Positions 50,848-59,685 are shown, numbered from the stretch's first letter. The stretch is 64,000 nt of DNA from JACCTH01 sp050741915 (GCA_050741915.1 JBOGEX010000126.1:1-64000); one strand, 5' to 3'. Numbers and translations are program-made. Notes: generated by a model not told the origin, from the sequence alone.

Positions 50848-51973
50848 CGAGATCCGAGTCACCGCCGAGTCGATGGCCCACGGCGGGCGAGCCGTGGCCC
50901 GTTATGAGGGTCAGGTGGTTTTCGTCGACGGTGCCTATCCCGGCGAGGTGGTCGATGCCGGGGTGACGGGCTCGGGGCAACGGCATCTCTTCGCCAAGGC
51001 ATTGCGAATCATAGAGCCGAGTGCAGAACGAATTGCAGCTCCCTGTCCTCACTTCGGTCCATGCGGAGGCTGCCAATGGCAAACCGCTTCTTATCCGGCG
51101 CAGCGTCGCTGGAAGCAGGAGATCGTCGCCGACCAACTCCGATTCGTCGGTCACTTGCCGGAGGTTCCGGTCCGGCCGACCATCGCTCCCGGGCCCGAGT
51201 ACGGGTATCGCAATCGGATGGACTTCAAGCTGATCGACGGCGGACCGGCTTTGCATCGATTCGAGAGCCACGAGCTCGTTCCCATCTCGGTGTGCCTGTT
51301 GTTGGCGCCACCGGTTCGGAAGCTTTTCGAGTCGCTTCAAGTTCGCCCCGATGCGGAGCGGGTGACGTTGCGAGCTGGGGTGCGGACCGGCGAAACTTTG
51401 GTTCTCTTCGATAACGAGAGGGGTCGGCTGCACGAGGTCGTGGCCGGGGCCCGTTTCCAAATCACGAGCCGGGCCTTTTTTCAGACCAATACCGACGGCG
51501 CCGAGTCGCTGGTGGCGCTCGTTGGCGAAGCGCTGCAACCGACGGCAGGTGACGTCCTTGTCGATGGCTACGCCGGCGGTGGTCTCTTCTCTGCCACGGT
51601 GGGCGCCCTCTGTCGGAAGGTCTTGGCCGTGGAGTCGGACCCGGTGGCGCTCGGAGACCTCAACGCCAATGCTCAAGCAAAAGTCATCGGCAAACGGTTC
51701 GAACGCTCCCGCCAGTTGCTGCCTCGAACATGGGACCTGGCTGTCGTCGATCCTCCTCGGGCCGGCCTCGGCCGATCCGGCGTGAACACGCTCGTCGTTG
51801 GTCGGCCCCGCTCCATCGCTTACGTCTCCTGCGATCCCGCCACCTTTGCTCGCGACGCCGCCTGGCTCGTGGCGGCTGGCTATCGACTCGACTGGGTGCA
51901 ACCGGTTGACCTCTTCCCGCAGACCTATCACATCGAACTGGTCGGCGCGTTTCGATCGACTGTGGCGAGATGA
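50834..51973 (+). CDS. TrmA/RlmCD-type 23S rRNA or tRNA m5U methyltransferase
   Basis: A 379-residue protein. The N-terminal TRAM domain (EIRVTAESMAHGGRAVARYE) is followed by Fe-S Cys in CPHFGPCGGC, with a possible fourth Cys in PISVCLLL. The SAM domain has FFQTNTDGAESLVALV, VDGYAGGGLFSA and VDPPRAGLG, with catalytic Cys in YVSCDPATFARD. It methylates C5 of a uridine in rRNA or tRNA; the target cannot be told. It starts at TTG 50834 inside the glucosidase gene. Confidence 0.9.
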   Translation: MPPGSEIRVTAESMAHGGRAVARYEGQVVFVDGAYPGEVVDAGVTGSGQRHLFAKALRIIEPSAERIAAPCPHFGPCGGCQWQTASYPAQRRWKQEIVADQLRFVGHLPEVPVRPTIAPGPEYGYRNRMDFKLIDGGPALHRFESHELVPISVCLLLAPPVRKLFESLQVRPDAERVTLRAGVRTGETLVLFDNERGRLHEVVAGARFQITSRAFFQTNTDGAESLVALVGEALQPTAGDVLVDGYAGGGLFSATVGALCRKVLAVESDPVALGDLNANAQAKVIGKRFERSRQLLPRTWDLAVVDPPRAGLGRSGVNTLVVGRPRSIAYVSCDPATFARDAAWLVAAGYRLDWVQPVDLFPQTYHIELVGAFRSTVAR

Positions 51974-52011
51974 GCCCCCTAAGGGTTCCCTCTCCGGAGC
52001 CTGCTCATTCC

Positions 52012-52120
52012 CAAATTCGGTGCAGCACGACCATTCCTCAGCAAATTCGGTGCAGGACGACCAGGGGTCGGTCGTGGGGCGACAAATTTGTGTGGACTTG
52101 GTCGTAGAGCAAGGAATTTG
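52012..52120. repeat. four-copy repeat array, two forward and two reverse
   Basis: Four 21-bp units share the ends CAAATT and ACGACC with a variable 9-bp centre. Units at 52012-52032 and 52042-52062 are forward; units at 52070-52090 and 52100-52120 are reverse. Spacing within each pair is 30 bp. The array is symmetrical about 52066. It sits in the 168-bp gap between two convergent genes, and transcribed it could fold into nested imperfect hairpins. Its role is unknown. Confidence 0.75.
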
Positions 52121-52141
52121 AAATCGGGCGGCCTAACTGCC

Positions 52142-52537
52142 CTAGGTCCAGGTTGCGTACGGAGGTTCTCTGCCCGCCACCTGATTCCAGTAGTCACGAT
52201 GATCGGTGATCAAGCCGTCGTCACCGAACGTGAGAAACGTCGAACCGGCCATGGTGCGTTCCTCGCCGGCCTCGACCCAGCTCGCCCACCATTCGATGGC
52301 GGCTCGATTGCGATCGACGATCGGATCTCGGAACCAGCATTCGATCTCCGATTCGACTCGGAACTCCCGGGTCAGGTAGGCGCGGACCCCTTCGACGCCG
52401 CGGTCGGGCTCGCGGAAAGGAACCGACAAATAAGTGGCGTCCGGCGCATAGAACGACGTCATGGCATCGATGTCCTTGGCCGGCCAGCCCGCTTGCCACA
52501 CCTCCGCCCATCGTTGCGCCCGCTCGGAAATGTCCAT
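52142..52537 (-). CDS. NTF2-like (SnoaL/nuclear transport factor 2 fold) protein
   Basis: A 131-residue single-domain protein: RAQRWAEVWQAGWPAKDIDA, MTSFYAPDATYLSVPFREPD, GVEGVRAYLTREF, WWASWVEAGEERTMAGSTFL. This is the usual NTF2-like alpha-plus-beta cone. ATG 52537 is preceded by AAAGGAG. Such proteins act as small isomerases/hydrolases or binding proteins; the ligand is unknown. It lies 40 nt downstream of the AlkZ-like gene and may be the last gene of the long operon. Confidence 0.8.
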   Translation of the reverse strand: MDISERAQRWAEVWQAGWPAKDIDAMTSFYAPDATYLSVPFREPDRGVEGVRAYLTREFRVESEIECWFRDPIVDRNRAAIEWWASWVEAGEERTMAGSTFLTFGDDGLITDHRDYWNQVAGREPPYATWT

Positions 52538-52577
52538 GCACTTCTCCTTTGGAAAACCCTGGGTTTTTACCGTCGTC

Positions 52578-53684
52578 CTACAACGGTTCCAGCCCAGAGA
52601 ATTGCGTTTCGACCTCTCCGTGCCAAAAGCGGCCGAGGCAATGGGCCTCCTCCGCCACCGCGGCAAGGTGTCGCTTCGACAGAGCGAGGTGCTCGATCAC
52701 CAGCCGCATTGGCGACGCTTTTTCGAATCGCCAGATCGCTGCCACTTCTCCGTCGACGAGGACGGTGCCTTTGATCGGACCTTTAACGTCGGCAAATCTC
52801 CGCTTCTGGTCAGCGCCAAACCGAGAACGGTCGGCGTGTCCCAGGAGCAGATTGTCGTACTCGGGCAAGAACCGAACCGGAGCGGTGGTGTCAGGGTCGG
52901 GCCGGGGCGCGTCGGGCAAATCGAACAACTCGGTTCCGCGCTTGTTGCGAAACGTCACCAGCCGTGGCCGCAGCCCCTCGACCACCTTCCGGAGTCCGGT
53001 AAGCCGCGACCAGTTCGAGATGTCGGCGACCGAGGCTGGACCGAAGGCCGCCAGATACTTGAGCACCATCGCGGCAGTTGACGGCGCCGGGTCCATTGGC
53101 TTTCCCACCCAAGACTCGAGGGTGGCTAGTTCGACCTGCCGGGTCTTTCCCCAAACTCCCCGTGGAGGAGCCTGGATCAGAGGGAGGAGGCATCGACATG
53201 CATAGACCAGAGCGGTGGGGTTGAGGCTCGGGAAAGTCTCTGCCAGGGCTGCCCGCAACTCGGGACCGCTCAGAGGCCGCCATGCCAGGAGCGGCCGGGC
53301 AACTGCCAGAACCGGCTCGATGTCGACTCCGGCCAACGCCGGAGCAAAATCGCGATGGCGGGAAAGCTCGGCGGTGAGTACCGGTTGGGTGAGGGGGCGC
53401 AGCCAGAGCGCATCATCGGCGGTGAGCAAGTGGATCGTTGCCCTCATGGCGACGATTCGCACGAGGGACCGGTCCTCGATCAGCTTGCCCAAATGAGTCG
53501 GCTCGAAACTGTCCAGCCTCGACCACAGGGCCAGATAGGGATCGAGGGGATTCTGGGCCTGGAGACCGACGAGCATTTCGACGGCGGACATGAGAGGCAT
53601 CGATGATCGTCGCAATAAGAGCTGACGCTCGAGCGAGGCTCGATTCAGTTGGCGGTTGGTGATGAGTTCAGCGGACGAGGGCAT
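52578..53684 (-). CDS. winged-helix DNA-binding protein of the AlkZ/HTH_42 family
   Basis: A 368-residue protein with tandem winged helices. The family motif is VGLQAQNPLDPYLALWSRL, which includes the QxQ catalytic-type motif of AlkZ DNA glycosylases. IVAMRATIHLLTADDALWL, FGPASVADISNWSRL and PEYDNLLLGHADRSRF follow. AlkZ members unhook interstrand crosslinks; many actinobacterial relatives are uncharacterised. It overlaps the nucleoside phosphorylase gene by 17 bp on the same strand. Confidence 0.83.
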   Translation of the reverse strand: MPSSAELITNRQLNRASLERQLLLRRSSMPLMSAVEMLVGLQAQNPLDPYLALWSRLDSFEPTHLGKLIEDRSLVRIVAMRATIHLLTADDALWLRPLTQPVLTAELSRHRDFAPALAGVDIEPVLAVARPLLAWRPLSGPELRAALAETFPSLNPTALVYACRCLLPLIQAPPRGVWGKTRQVELATLESWVGKPMDPAPSTAAMVLKYLAAFGPASVADISNWSRLTGLRKVVEGLRPRLVTFRNKRGTELFDLPDAPRPDPDTTAPVRFLPEYDNLLLGHADRSRFGADQKRRFADVKGPIKGTVLVDGEVAAIWRFEKASPMRLVIEHLALSKRHLAAVAEEAHCLGRFWHGEVETQFSGLEPL

Positions 53685-54420
53685 CGAGACCGATGGTGAT
53701 CATCCGTTCCACCGCTTCGTGCACCACCGGTCGGTCGGGGTTGTAACCCTCCATCGAGTCGTCCTTCTCGAGAAGGGGATTCCCATCGATGGCCAGGATG
53801 GCTCCTGCCGTGGATCCATGTAGTGAAGCAAGGACGAGAAGAGCGGCGACCTCCATTTCCACTGCCACCAGTCCCGCTTGTTGCCACATCGGGAGACTGC
53901 TGCCGAGAACCGCGTGTGGATAGAACGACGCCAGGGTCAGCACGATCCCGCGATGGACCTCGACCCCGGCGGCCGCGGCCGCCCCCAGCAGACTGTCGAC
54001 CACCTTATGGTCAGCCACCGCTGGATACTCGATCGGGACCACTTGCTGGGTGTAACCATCGGTACGGACCGCGGCAGTGGCCACGACCAGGTCCCCGTCG
54101 AGGACGTTTGCTTGCAGGCCTCCGGCGGTGCCTGCTCGAATCACTCGTCCGGCACCCGCTCGAAACAACTCCTCGAAACAGACTGCCGCTCCGGCGCTTC
54201 CCACCCCGTGGGACACGGTGGCTACCTCGATATCGTGGCGACGGCCGGCGAACGAGACGTACTCGCGAGTGCGGCCCAGCTCCCTCACATCGTCGAGGTG
54301 TTCCGCGGCCTTCTCGGCTCGGTTGGGATCGCCGACCACCAGCACCCGCTTCGGGAGGTCGCCGGCCCGAAATCCGAGAATGGGCAGCTTGGAATCCTCG
54401 GGGACTCGGATGGGAGCCAT
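53668..54420 (-). CDS. nucleoside phosphorylase (uridine/purine/MTA phosphorylase superfamily)
   Basis: A 250-residue NP-I family phosphorylase. The phosphate-binding start is KRVLVVGDPNRAEKAAEHLD, followed by ATVSHGVGSAGAAVCFEEL and VIRAGTAGGLQANVLDGDLV. The ribose-binding Glu is in AVEMEVAALLVLAS, and the base region is ILAIDGNPLLEKDDSMEGYN. Wording is close to uridine phosphorylase and DeoD-type hexameric enzymes. It splits a nucleoside with phosphate to give a (5-modified) ribose-1-phosphate, which the mtnA product could isomerise. ATG 54420 follows GGGGGTGAGGTG, 5 nt after the previous stop. Confidence 0.87.
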   Translation of the reverse strand: MAPIRVPEDSKLPILGFRAGDLPKRVLVVGDPNRAEKAAEHLDDVRELGRTREYVSFAGRRHDIEVATVSHGVGSAGAAVCFEELFRAGAGRVIRAGTAGGLQANVLDGDLVVATAAVRTDGYTQQVVPIEYPAVADHKVVDSLLGAAAAAGVEVHRGIVLTLASFYPHAVLGSSLPMWQQAGLVAVEMEVAALLVLASLHGSTAGAILAIDGNPLLEKDDSMEGYNPDRPVVHEAVERMITIGLDALVR

Positions 54421-54424
54421 CACC

Positions 54425-55492
54425 TCACCCCCTGAGACCTGACACAAGGCGATCGAGGTCCTCCTCGCTTGTCCACCACCCGACTGAGGCGCGCACGAGA
54501 CCGGTCTTGGGTATGTCGCGGACCAACACTCCCGCCGATGCCAGACGGGCAACGACATCGGCTGGCACCACGCCTTGGGGTCTCCACGAGACGATGGTGG
54601 CACGCTCAGTCGGGGAAACAACGTCCTCGCCGGCATCTGCGAGCATTTGGTGACAGCGCTCGGCCATCTCCGTTCCTCGAGTGAAACCCCAGTCGGGTCG
54701 ATTAGCCAGCGCCGCCAGCCAACCCGACATCGAAGCCGTGGAGAGCAAGCTGGGGTCGAAGCGACGGGCGCCGGGCCAGGGCGCGAAGGAACCGTCCGGT
54801 TCGTAGCTTTCCTGTGAGAAATAGCTGGGCCGCGCTACCCGCAGCTGGTCGGCGTCGGCAACCACGAGGGCACCGGTGGACTCAGGGCCACAAAGCCACT
54901 TTTGGCCCGAGATCGTCATGAAATCGAGACCCCCGGCCAAGACGGGCATGGAGCCAACCGACTGGGCGCCATCGACCAGGATCGGAATCTCCGTTTGCTC
55001 TCGGAGCTCATGAACCGGAAGCACTCGCCCCGTTGTCCACAGCACTTGGGAAACGGCTATCAGGCGTGTTCTCAAAGTTACGGCCTCGATGATCGCTTGC
55101 GGATCCGGGGCCGTGACCACCACCCGCGCTCCTGAACTGTGGAGCGGACCGAGGAGCCCGAAGTGCTCGTCGGTGGTGGTGATGATCTCGTCACCGGGCC
55201 CGAGCTCGAGCCCGGCCAAGACCAGATTGCAGCCGTCAGTCGTCGACGCCGTCAACGCCACTTGCGTCGCTTCGACAGCAACGAGTGAGGCAAGCTCGTC
55301 ACGCAGCTTCGCCCGCAGCGCCAGAACCCGGTCGAAGGAGTCTTGCCCCGACCTACCTTCCATCAGGTTGCGCTCGTCTTCGGCGTGCATGGCCGCGATG
55401 GTTTGGCGGGCGAGCGGCCCGGTGCTTCCAGCCTGAAGATAGGCAATTCGCTCGAGCACCGGAAACTGAGCCCGTGCCTCGGCGTAAGTCAT
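54425..55492 (-). CDS. class V aminotransferase-fold PLP protein
   Basis: A 355-residue PLP enzyme of the SufS/kynureninase-like class V group. It starts MTYAEARAQFPVLERIAYLQ with AGSTGPLARQT. It has STTDGCNLVLAGLELGPGDE, ILVDGAQSVGSMPV (PLP-ring Asp) and the PLP Lys in FMTISGQKWLCGPESTGAL. It could be a lyase, desulfurase or aminotransferase; the reaction is not evident. In this cluster it might act on a sulfur- or amine-containing fragment, which is inference only. It lies 5 nt after the aldolase-SDR stop. Confidence 0.82.
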   Translation of the reverse strand: MTYAEARAQFPVLERIAYLQAGSTGPLARQTIAAMHAEDERNLMEGRSGQDSFDRVLALRAKLRDELASLVAVEATQVALTASTTDGCNLVLAGLELGPGDEIITTTDEHFGLLGPLHSSGARVVVTAPDPQAIIEAVTLRTRLIAVSQVLWTTGRVLPVHELREQTEIPILVDGAQSVGSMPVLAGGLDFMTISGQKWLCGPESTGALVVADADQLRVARPSYFSQESYEPDGSFAPWPGARRFDPSLLSTASMSGWLAALANRPDWGFTRGTEMAERCHQMLADAGEDVVSPTERATIVSWRPQGVVPADVVARLASAGVLVRDIPKTGLVRASVGWWTSEEDLDRLVSGLRG

Positions 55493-55497
55493 CGGCA

Positions 55498-57438
55498 CTA
55501 GATCACCCGCTCGTTTCCACCGTCGATCGGAATCTGGGCACCGGTGGTCGCTCGATAACGGTCCGAGCACAGATCAGCGACAATGGTCGCCACGGTCCTG
55601 GCGCTGACCTCAATCTTGAGCAGGTTGCGACGCTTGTAGTCCTCCACTTCGAGGCCATACGCGGCGGCCCGAGACCGAATCAGATCCTCGGTCCAGATGC
55701 CGGTGTCGAAAACACCGTCGGGGTGAACGATGTTGACTCTGATGCCGGCCTCGGCCCATTCCAGCGCCGCGACGCGGGCGAGCTGAGTCAAGGCGGCTTT
55801 CGAGGCCGAGTACGCCGCCGCTCCCTTGCCTGGAGCGGTGGCATTGCGCGAAGCAACCACCGCCACTCTTCCTCCTACCGGCGATCGACGCAAGAACGGT
55901 TCGAGATCACGCAGCAGCGCACCAACCGCCCGCACATTTACTGCCATGACCCGATCCCATGAGTCCAAGTCGAGGTCGGCCACGTTCTGGGACTCCCCGA
56001 AGACGCCAGCTCCGATGACGGCGATGTCGATCCCCCCGAAGTGATCGATAGCCTGGGCAATGGCCGCCTGTTGCTCACGATCCTTGGTGACGTCGAGTTG
56101 CAACCCGAGACAGCCGGGCTCACTGATCGTCGGATCAGCGATGTCGAACCCGACTACTGCCGCTGCCCGATCGAGAAGCTCCATGGCACATGCTCGACCG
56201 ATGCCCGATGCCGTTCCGGTCACGAGAGCGACCATTCCCCCGAACTCGGGCGGCGGACCCGAACGCTGGAGCTTGGCCTGTTCGAGGTCCCAGTACTCGC
56301 AGTCGAAAAGATCCTCGGGCGATAGTGCCTGGTAGCCGCCCAGCTGATCTTCGGCGCGCTCCAGGACCGGGATCGTGTGGTGGTAGATGTCGGCAGCTAT
56401 GTCGGCTTCGGCTAGCGAGCGCCCGGTGGTGAGCATGCCCCACGCCGAATCGAGCACGACCCGCGGCGACGGATCGAGCATTTGCAGGTCGCGTCCTGTC
56501 CGCTCTTGGTTGGCCTCGAAATATTCGGTGTAGTCCTGGGCGAACTGGCCGACATCTCGCCCGATCAACGGCGCGCGCTTGGTCCGGATGACGTGGTCGG
56601 GCGTGAGGGGACCGCGGCTAGCGAGCGAGGCGAGGTCGGGCCGAGATACGAACCGGGCGACATCGGGATCGGCGTGGCGGCGGACAATCATCGGTGCTCC
56701 GGCCACCTGCGAAATCCTCTGGCGAAGCTCGGCCAGTTCAACCGGGTTGGACGGCGGCAGGGGCTTGGAAGTAGCTGTCGAGGGCGGCCCCAGGTAAAGC
56801 TCGGCTTTGGCAATCAACTCGACGTGCCGTTCATAGGCCTCGCGAGTGGTGTCGCCGAAGGTAAAAAGCCCATGGTTCATCAGGACCATTCCGATCGCCG
56901 AGGTATCGGTCGGCCACACTTTTCGAACCAGCCGAGCGAGATCGAATCCCGGCATGACATAGCGGACAACCACCACGTCATCGCCGTAGGCGTCGCGGAC
57001 GCGGGCGTCACCGTTGGCCAAGTTGGTCAAGTTGACGATTACATCGGCGTGCGAGTGCTGTACCGCCGGATAAGGGAGGAAGGCGTGAAGCAGGCTCTCC
57101 ACTGATGGCTGAGGAGCTCCCGGGTCGAGGCGAGCTGCCGACAGCTCGCGCATCATTTCCTGATCGGAGATGGCCTCGAGGTCGAGCAGCTCGACGAGCC
57201 TGCTCATGCGCAAGGGTGTGAATCCGGCAGCTTCGATCGTGCTCAGGTCCCAGCCCGATCCCTTCACGAAGAGAGCGTCGATCTCGATCCCGGTTATGTC
57301 GAGGTATGACCCCTTGACCGAAGTATTGCCACCACCGTGGAGCACGAGGCCCCGGTCGGATCCCAAAAGGCGCGAGCCATAGACACATTGCTCGAGCGGC
57401 GACGAACCGGCGTCGGCGTCTATCCAGCGGCTCTCCAT
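55498..57438 (-). CDS. class II aldolase fused to short-chain dehydrogenase
   Basis: A 646-residue bifunctional protein. Residues 1-390 are a class II aldolase/adducin domain with N-terminal VLHGGGNTSVKGS, Glu114, Zn ligands H128/H130 (QHSHADVIVN) and H189 (LMNHGLFTFG). Residues 400-646 are an SDR: VALVTGTASGIGRA, then AYSASKAALTQ (Tyr/Lys) and IVHPDGVFDTGIW. The architecture equals the rhamnulose-1-phosphate aldolase/lactaldehyde dehydrogenase (RhaD/YuxG) family, slightly shorter. No rhamnose isomerase or kinase is nearby. With mtnA and a phosphorylase, it may cleave a (5-modified) ribulose-1-phosphate to DHAP plus an aldehyde and process the aldehyde. It overlaps the next SDR gene (TGATG). 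Confidence 0.88.
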   Translation of the reverse strand: MESRWIDADAGSSPLEQCVYGSRLLGSDRGLVLHGGGNTSVKGSYLDITGIEIDALFVKGSGWDLSTIEAAGFTPLRMSRLVELLDLEAISDQEMMRELSAARLDPGAPQPSVESLLHAFLPYPAVQHSHADVIVNLTNLANGDARVRDAYGDDVVVVRYVMPGFDLARLVRKVWPTDTSAIGMVLMNHGLFTFGDTTREAYERHVELIAKAELYLGPPSTATSKPLPPSNPVELAELRQRISQVAGAPMIVRRHADPDVARFVSRPDLASLASRGPLTPDHVIRTKRAPLIGRDVGQFAQDYTEYFEANQERTGRDLQMLDPSPRVVLDSAWGMLTTGRSLAEADIAADIYHHTIPVLERAEDQLGGYQALSPEDLFDCEYWDLEQAKLQRSGPPPEFGGMVALVTGTASGIGRACAMELLDRAAAVVGFDIADPTISEPGCLGLQLDVTKDREQQAAIAQAIDHFGGIDIAVIGAGVFGESQNVADLDLDSWDRVMAVNVRAVGALLRDLEPFLRRSPVGGRVAVVASRNATAPGKGAAAYSASKAALTQLARVAALEWAEAGIRVNIVHPDGVFDTGIWTEDLIRSRAAAYGLEVEDYKRRNLLKIEVSARTVATIVADLCSDRYRATTGAQIPIDGGNERVI

Positions 57439-58196
57439 CAGTAGGGAGTGTCCCCGCCGTCGACGTTGATCGCTTGGCCCCGGATAATCAGAGCATCGTC
57501 GGAGAGGAGGAATGCGATGACCCGAGCGACCTCGGCCGGCTGGACCTTGCGACCCAACTGCGTCGGGCCCATTCCGGCCAGTAACTCGGCGGCGGGAACC
57601 CCAACTCGGGGCTCGAGCCATTGCGCCACCCCGGCCAGCATTGGGGTGTCGACCCCTCCCGGGCAAACCGCGTTGACGTTGATGTTGTGCTCAGCCCATT
57701 CCATCGCCAGCGAGCGGGTAAGGCTGATCACGGCGGCTTTCGCCGCGTTGTAGGCCGCCATGTTCTTATAACCGACCTTCCCGCAATTCGAGGCGACGTT
57801 GACGATCGCCCCGCCTCGTTCCTTGAGATGATTTCCGACCTGACGCGAACATAGAAAAGTTCCGGTGACGTTGACGTCAAGCTGGTGACGCCAATCGCTC
57901 GCGCCTGCGTCCCAAGCCGTGTCGAGCACAACCGCCCCAGCGTTGTTGACCAACCCGTCGATGCCGCCCCAGGCATCGACGACCTCCTCCACCGCCGCGG
58001 CCACGTCTGCTTCGTTGGTGACGTCGCAAGCGATGGGAAGGGTACGGGCGATATCAAGGGCGGCAGCGGCCGTCCGCACGCGGTCACCATCCAGATCCAC
58101 CATCGCCACCAGGGCGCCTCGCTCCAGCAAGACTTCCGTGATCGCCGAGCCGATTCCCCCTCCGGCCCCAGTCACCACGTACCTCCTGCCCTCCAC
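57438..58196 (-). CDS. short-chain dehydrogenase/reductase (SDR 1)
   Basis: A 252-residue classical SDR. The cofactor motif is YVVTGAGGGIGSAITEVLL, then MVDLDGDRV (Asp after beta2, suggesting NAD(H)), LVNNAGAVV, catalytic NVAS...YNAAKAAVISL, and NVNAVCPGGVDTPML. It probably oxidises or reduces an alcohol/aldehyde or sugar derivative in the nucleoside pathway. GTG 58196 (VEGRRYVVTG) is chosen over the longer frame from 58349, which overlaps the next SDR. It lies 5 nt after the SDR 2 stop. Confidence 0.87.
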   Translation of the reverse strand: MEGRRYVVTGAGGGIGSAITEVLLERGALVAMVDLDGDRVRTAAAALDIARTLPIACDVTNEADVAAAVEEVVDAWGGIDGLVNNAGAVVLDTAWDAGASDWRHQLDVNVTGTFLCSRQVGNHLKERGGAIVNVASNCGKVGYKNMAAYNAAKAAVISLTRSLAMEWAEHNINVNAVCPGGVDTPMLAGVAQWLEPRVGVPAAELLAGMGPTQLGRKVQPAEVARVIAFLLSDDALIIRGQAINVDGGDTPY

Positions 58197-58201
58197 TGCG
58201 G

Positions 58202-58936
58202 CTACCACGTGGGGTTGGTAAGCACGCCCCCGTCGACCACCAGGTCGACGCCGGTGATGAACCTGGCCAGATCGGAGCACAGAAACACGCAGGCATCTCC
58301 GACATCGTCGGCTGTGCCCAGGCGTCCCAAGGGAACAGCCGACATCCAACGCTGCACTCCCTCCGGCCAGTCCCGAGCCAAACCGGGGCGATCGATCAGA
58401 CCTGGGGAGACGGTGTTGATTCGGATGCGATGCCGGCCGAGCTCCGAGGCCGCCGCCCGGGCGTGCATCCGCACCGCCGCCTTGGCAGTGGCGTAGTGGC
58501 CGTGTAAGGGCGCCGGCTGAATTCCCTCGATGGAGGCGATGTGGACGATCGATCCGCCCTCTCCCTGAGCGATCATTTGCCGACCAACCACCTGAGTCAT
58601 GCGATGAACCGCGGTCACGTTGGTTTCCAGCATGGATCGGAAGTCCTCATCAGAAACGTTCAGCGTGGAGGCGAGCGGTTGGATACCGGCGTTATTGACC
58701 AATCCATCAACCCGGCCAAAAGCCTCCAACGCCGCTTCCACTATCAGGGTCGGAGTCGCGGCCGCATTCAAGTCGACCTCGAGGACGACCTGTTTTGGTG
58801 CCGTGTCCAACACCGGAGAGGAGCGGGTGGCCAGCACCAAAGAAGCGTTGGCCGTGGCGAAGCTCCGGGCGATGCCCGCTCCCACCCCTCCACCGGCTCC
58901 CGTGACGATTATCACTCGGCCGCTGAGATCGATCAT
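58202..58936 (-). CDS. short-chain dehydrogenase/reductase (SDR 2)
   Basis: A 244-residue classical SDR. It has VIIVTGAGGGVGAGIARSFA, LVNNAGIQPLASTLN, HIASIEGIQ, catalytic HYATAKAAVRMHA (Tyr/Lys), and TVSPGLIDRPGLARDWPEGV. The nucleotide loop reads LATRSSPV without the Asp, so cofactor preference may differ from SDR 1. ATG 58936 overlaps the GntR gene stop by ATGA, so the regulator and this gene are translationally coupled. Confidence 0.87.
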   Translation of the reverse strand: MIDLSGRVIIVTGAGGGVGAGIARSFATANASLVLATRSSPVLDTAPKQVVLEVDLNAAATPTLIVEAALEAFGRVDGLVNNAGIQPLASTLNVSDEDFRSMLETNVTAVHRMTQVVGRQMIAQGEGGSIVHIASIEGIQPAPLHGHYATAKAAVRMHARAAASELGRHRIRINTVSPGLIDRPGLARDWPEGVQRWMSAVPLGRLGTADDVGDACVFLCSDLARFITGVDLVVDGGVLTNPTW

Positions 58937-59661
58937 CTGGTCCTGACCAAAGAAAAGGTGAAGCGTCCTTCGATGAAGTACGTGCGGTTGAACATCACTG
59001 GCCGAGCGCTGTCGTGGTAGTGAACCTGGGACAAAAGCACGTAGGCGGCGTTTCGTGGGCGCTTTCCCCAACCGATGTCGCCTCCGGCGGCGGCATGGAT
59101 ATCGGTAACGGCGGTGGCGACGTCGATGCCGTTTTTCGTCAGGGCTTCAAAGAGAGAACCAGTCAACGACGACACCTCGAAATCCGGTGGCAGCAGGCGA
59201 CGATCAATGGCGTCATAGGAGAACGCCACCACTTGGCCCGACGCCGTCAGCGAACGGTTGGTCGCAATTACCAGAGCACCCTCACCCAGTTCGAGTCGGT
59301 CCCTTTCGTCGGGGGTAGCCGCTCTCACCCGGCGCGAGCGGTAGCTCATGCCCGGCTCGAGACCGGAGAAGCGAATGGTCGCCGACAAAGACTCGAGCCG
59401 GCGAAGATCGGCCCTGATCTCGGCCTGAGCAGGCGTGGCAAAGGTGCCGAGGCCATGACGAGTGATCGTGAGGCCCAAGCTCTCGAGCCGCCCGAGAGCG
59501 CTGCGAACCGTGGGCCGGGAAACGCCAAACTCGGCACTGAGCTGATGCTCGGTCGGGAGGCGCTCGCCCGGCTTCCACTCACCCCGTCGCAGCCGATCAC
59601 TGAGCTCGGAAGCCACCTGGTCGGTCAGTCGGGAAGCCGGCACCGTTCGATCATACGGCAA
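58933..59661 (-). CDS. GntR-family regulator (HutC/UTRA type), likely local repressor
   Basis: A 242-residue protein. The N-terminal winged helix (about 1-75) has TDQVASELSDRLRRGEWKPG, ERLPTEHQLSAEFGVSRPTV and RSALGRLESLGLTITRHGLG. The C-terminal effector domain (about 85-242) is UTRA-like, with SATIRFSGLEPGMSYRSRRV, GALVIATNRSL, FSYDAIDRRLLPP and a C-terminal HDSARPVMFNRTYFIEGRF. It starts at TTG 59661, 12 nt downstream of a perfect palindrome that recurs in the mtaD/mtnA promoter. The effector is probably a phosphorylated sugar or nucleoside of the pathway. Confidence 0.9.
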   Translation of the reverse strand: MPYDRTVPASRLTDQVASELSDRLRRGEWKPGERLPTEHQLSAEFGVSRPTVRSALGRLESLGLTITRHGLGTFATPAQAEIRADLRRLESLSATIRFSGLEPGMSYRSRRVRAATPDERDRLELGEGALVIATNRSLTASGQVVAFSYDAIDRRLLPPDFEVSSLTGSLFEALTKNGIDVATAVTDIHAAAGGDIGWGKRPRNAAYVLLSQVHYHDSARPVMFNRTYFIEGRFTFSLVRTR

Positions 59662-59672
59662 ACGGTCGCGTG

Positions 59673-59685
59673 GTTGTCAGACAAC
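59673..59685. promoter_or_regulatory. putative GntR operator 1 (gntR upstream)
   Basis: GTTGTCAGACAAC is a perfect 13-bp palindrome (GTTGTC-A-GACAAC). It is extended here by flanking CGCG on both sides. It spans the stop codon of the DUF985 gene and ends 12 nt before the gntR TTG start. The half-site spacing suits HutC/FadR-type winged-helix dimers. An identical palindrome at 61446-61458 marks the other end of the cluster. Confidence 0.75.

Noticed and set aside
52012..52120. CRISPR array
   Set aside because: Only four units, two in opposite orientation, with 9-bp variable centres inside the repeats and no cas genes nearby.
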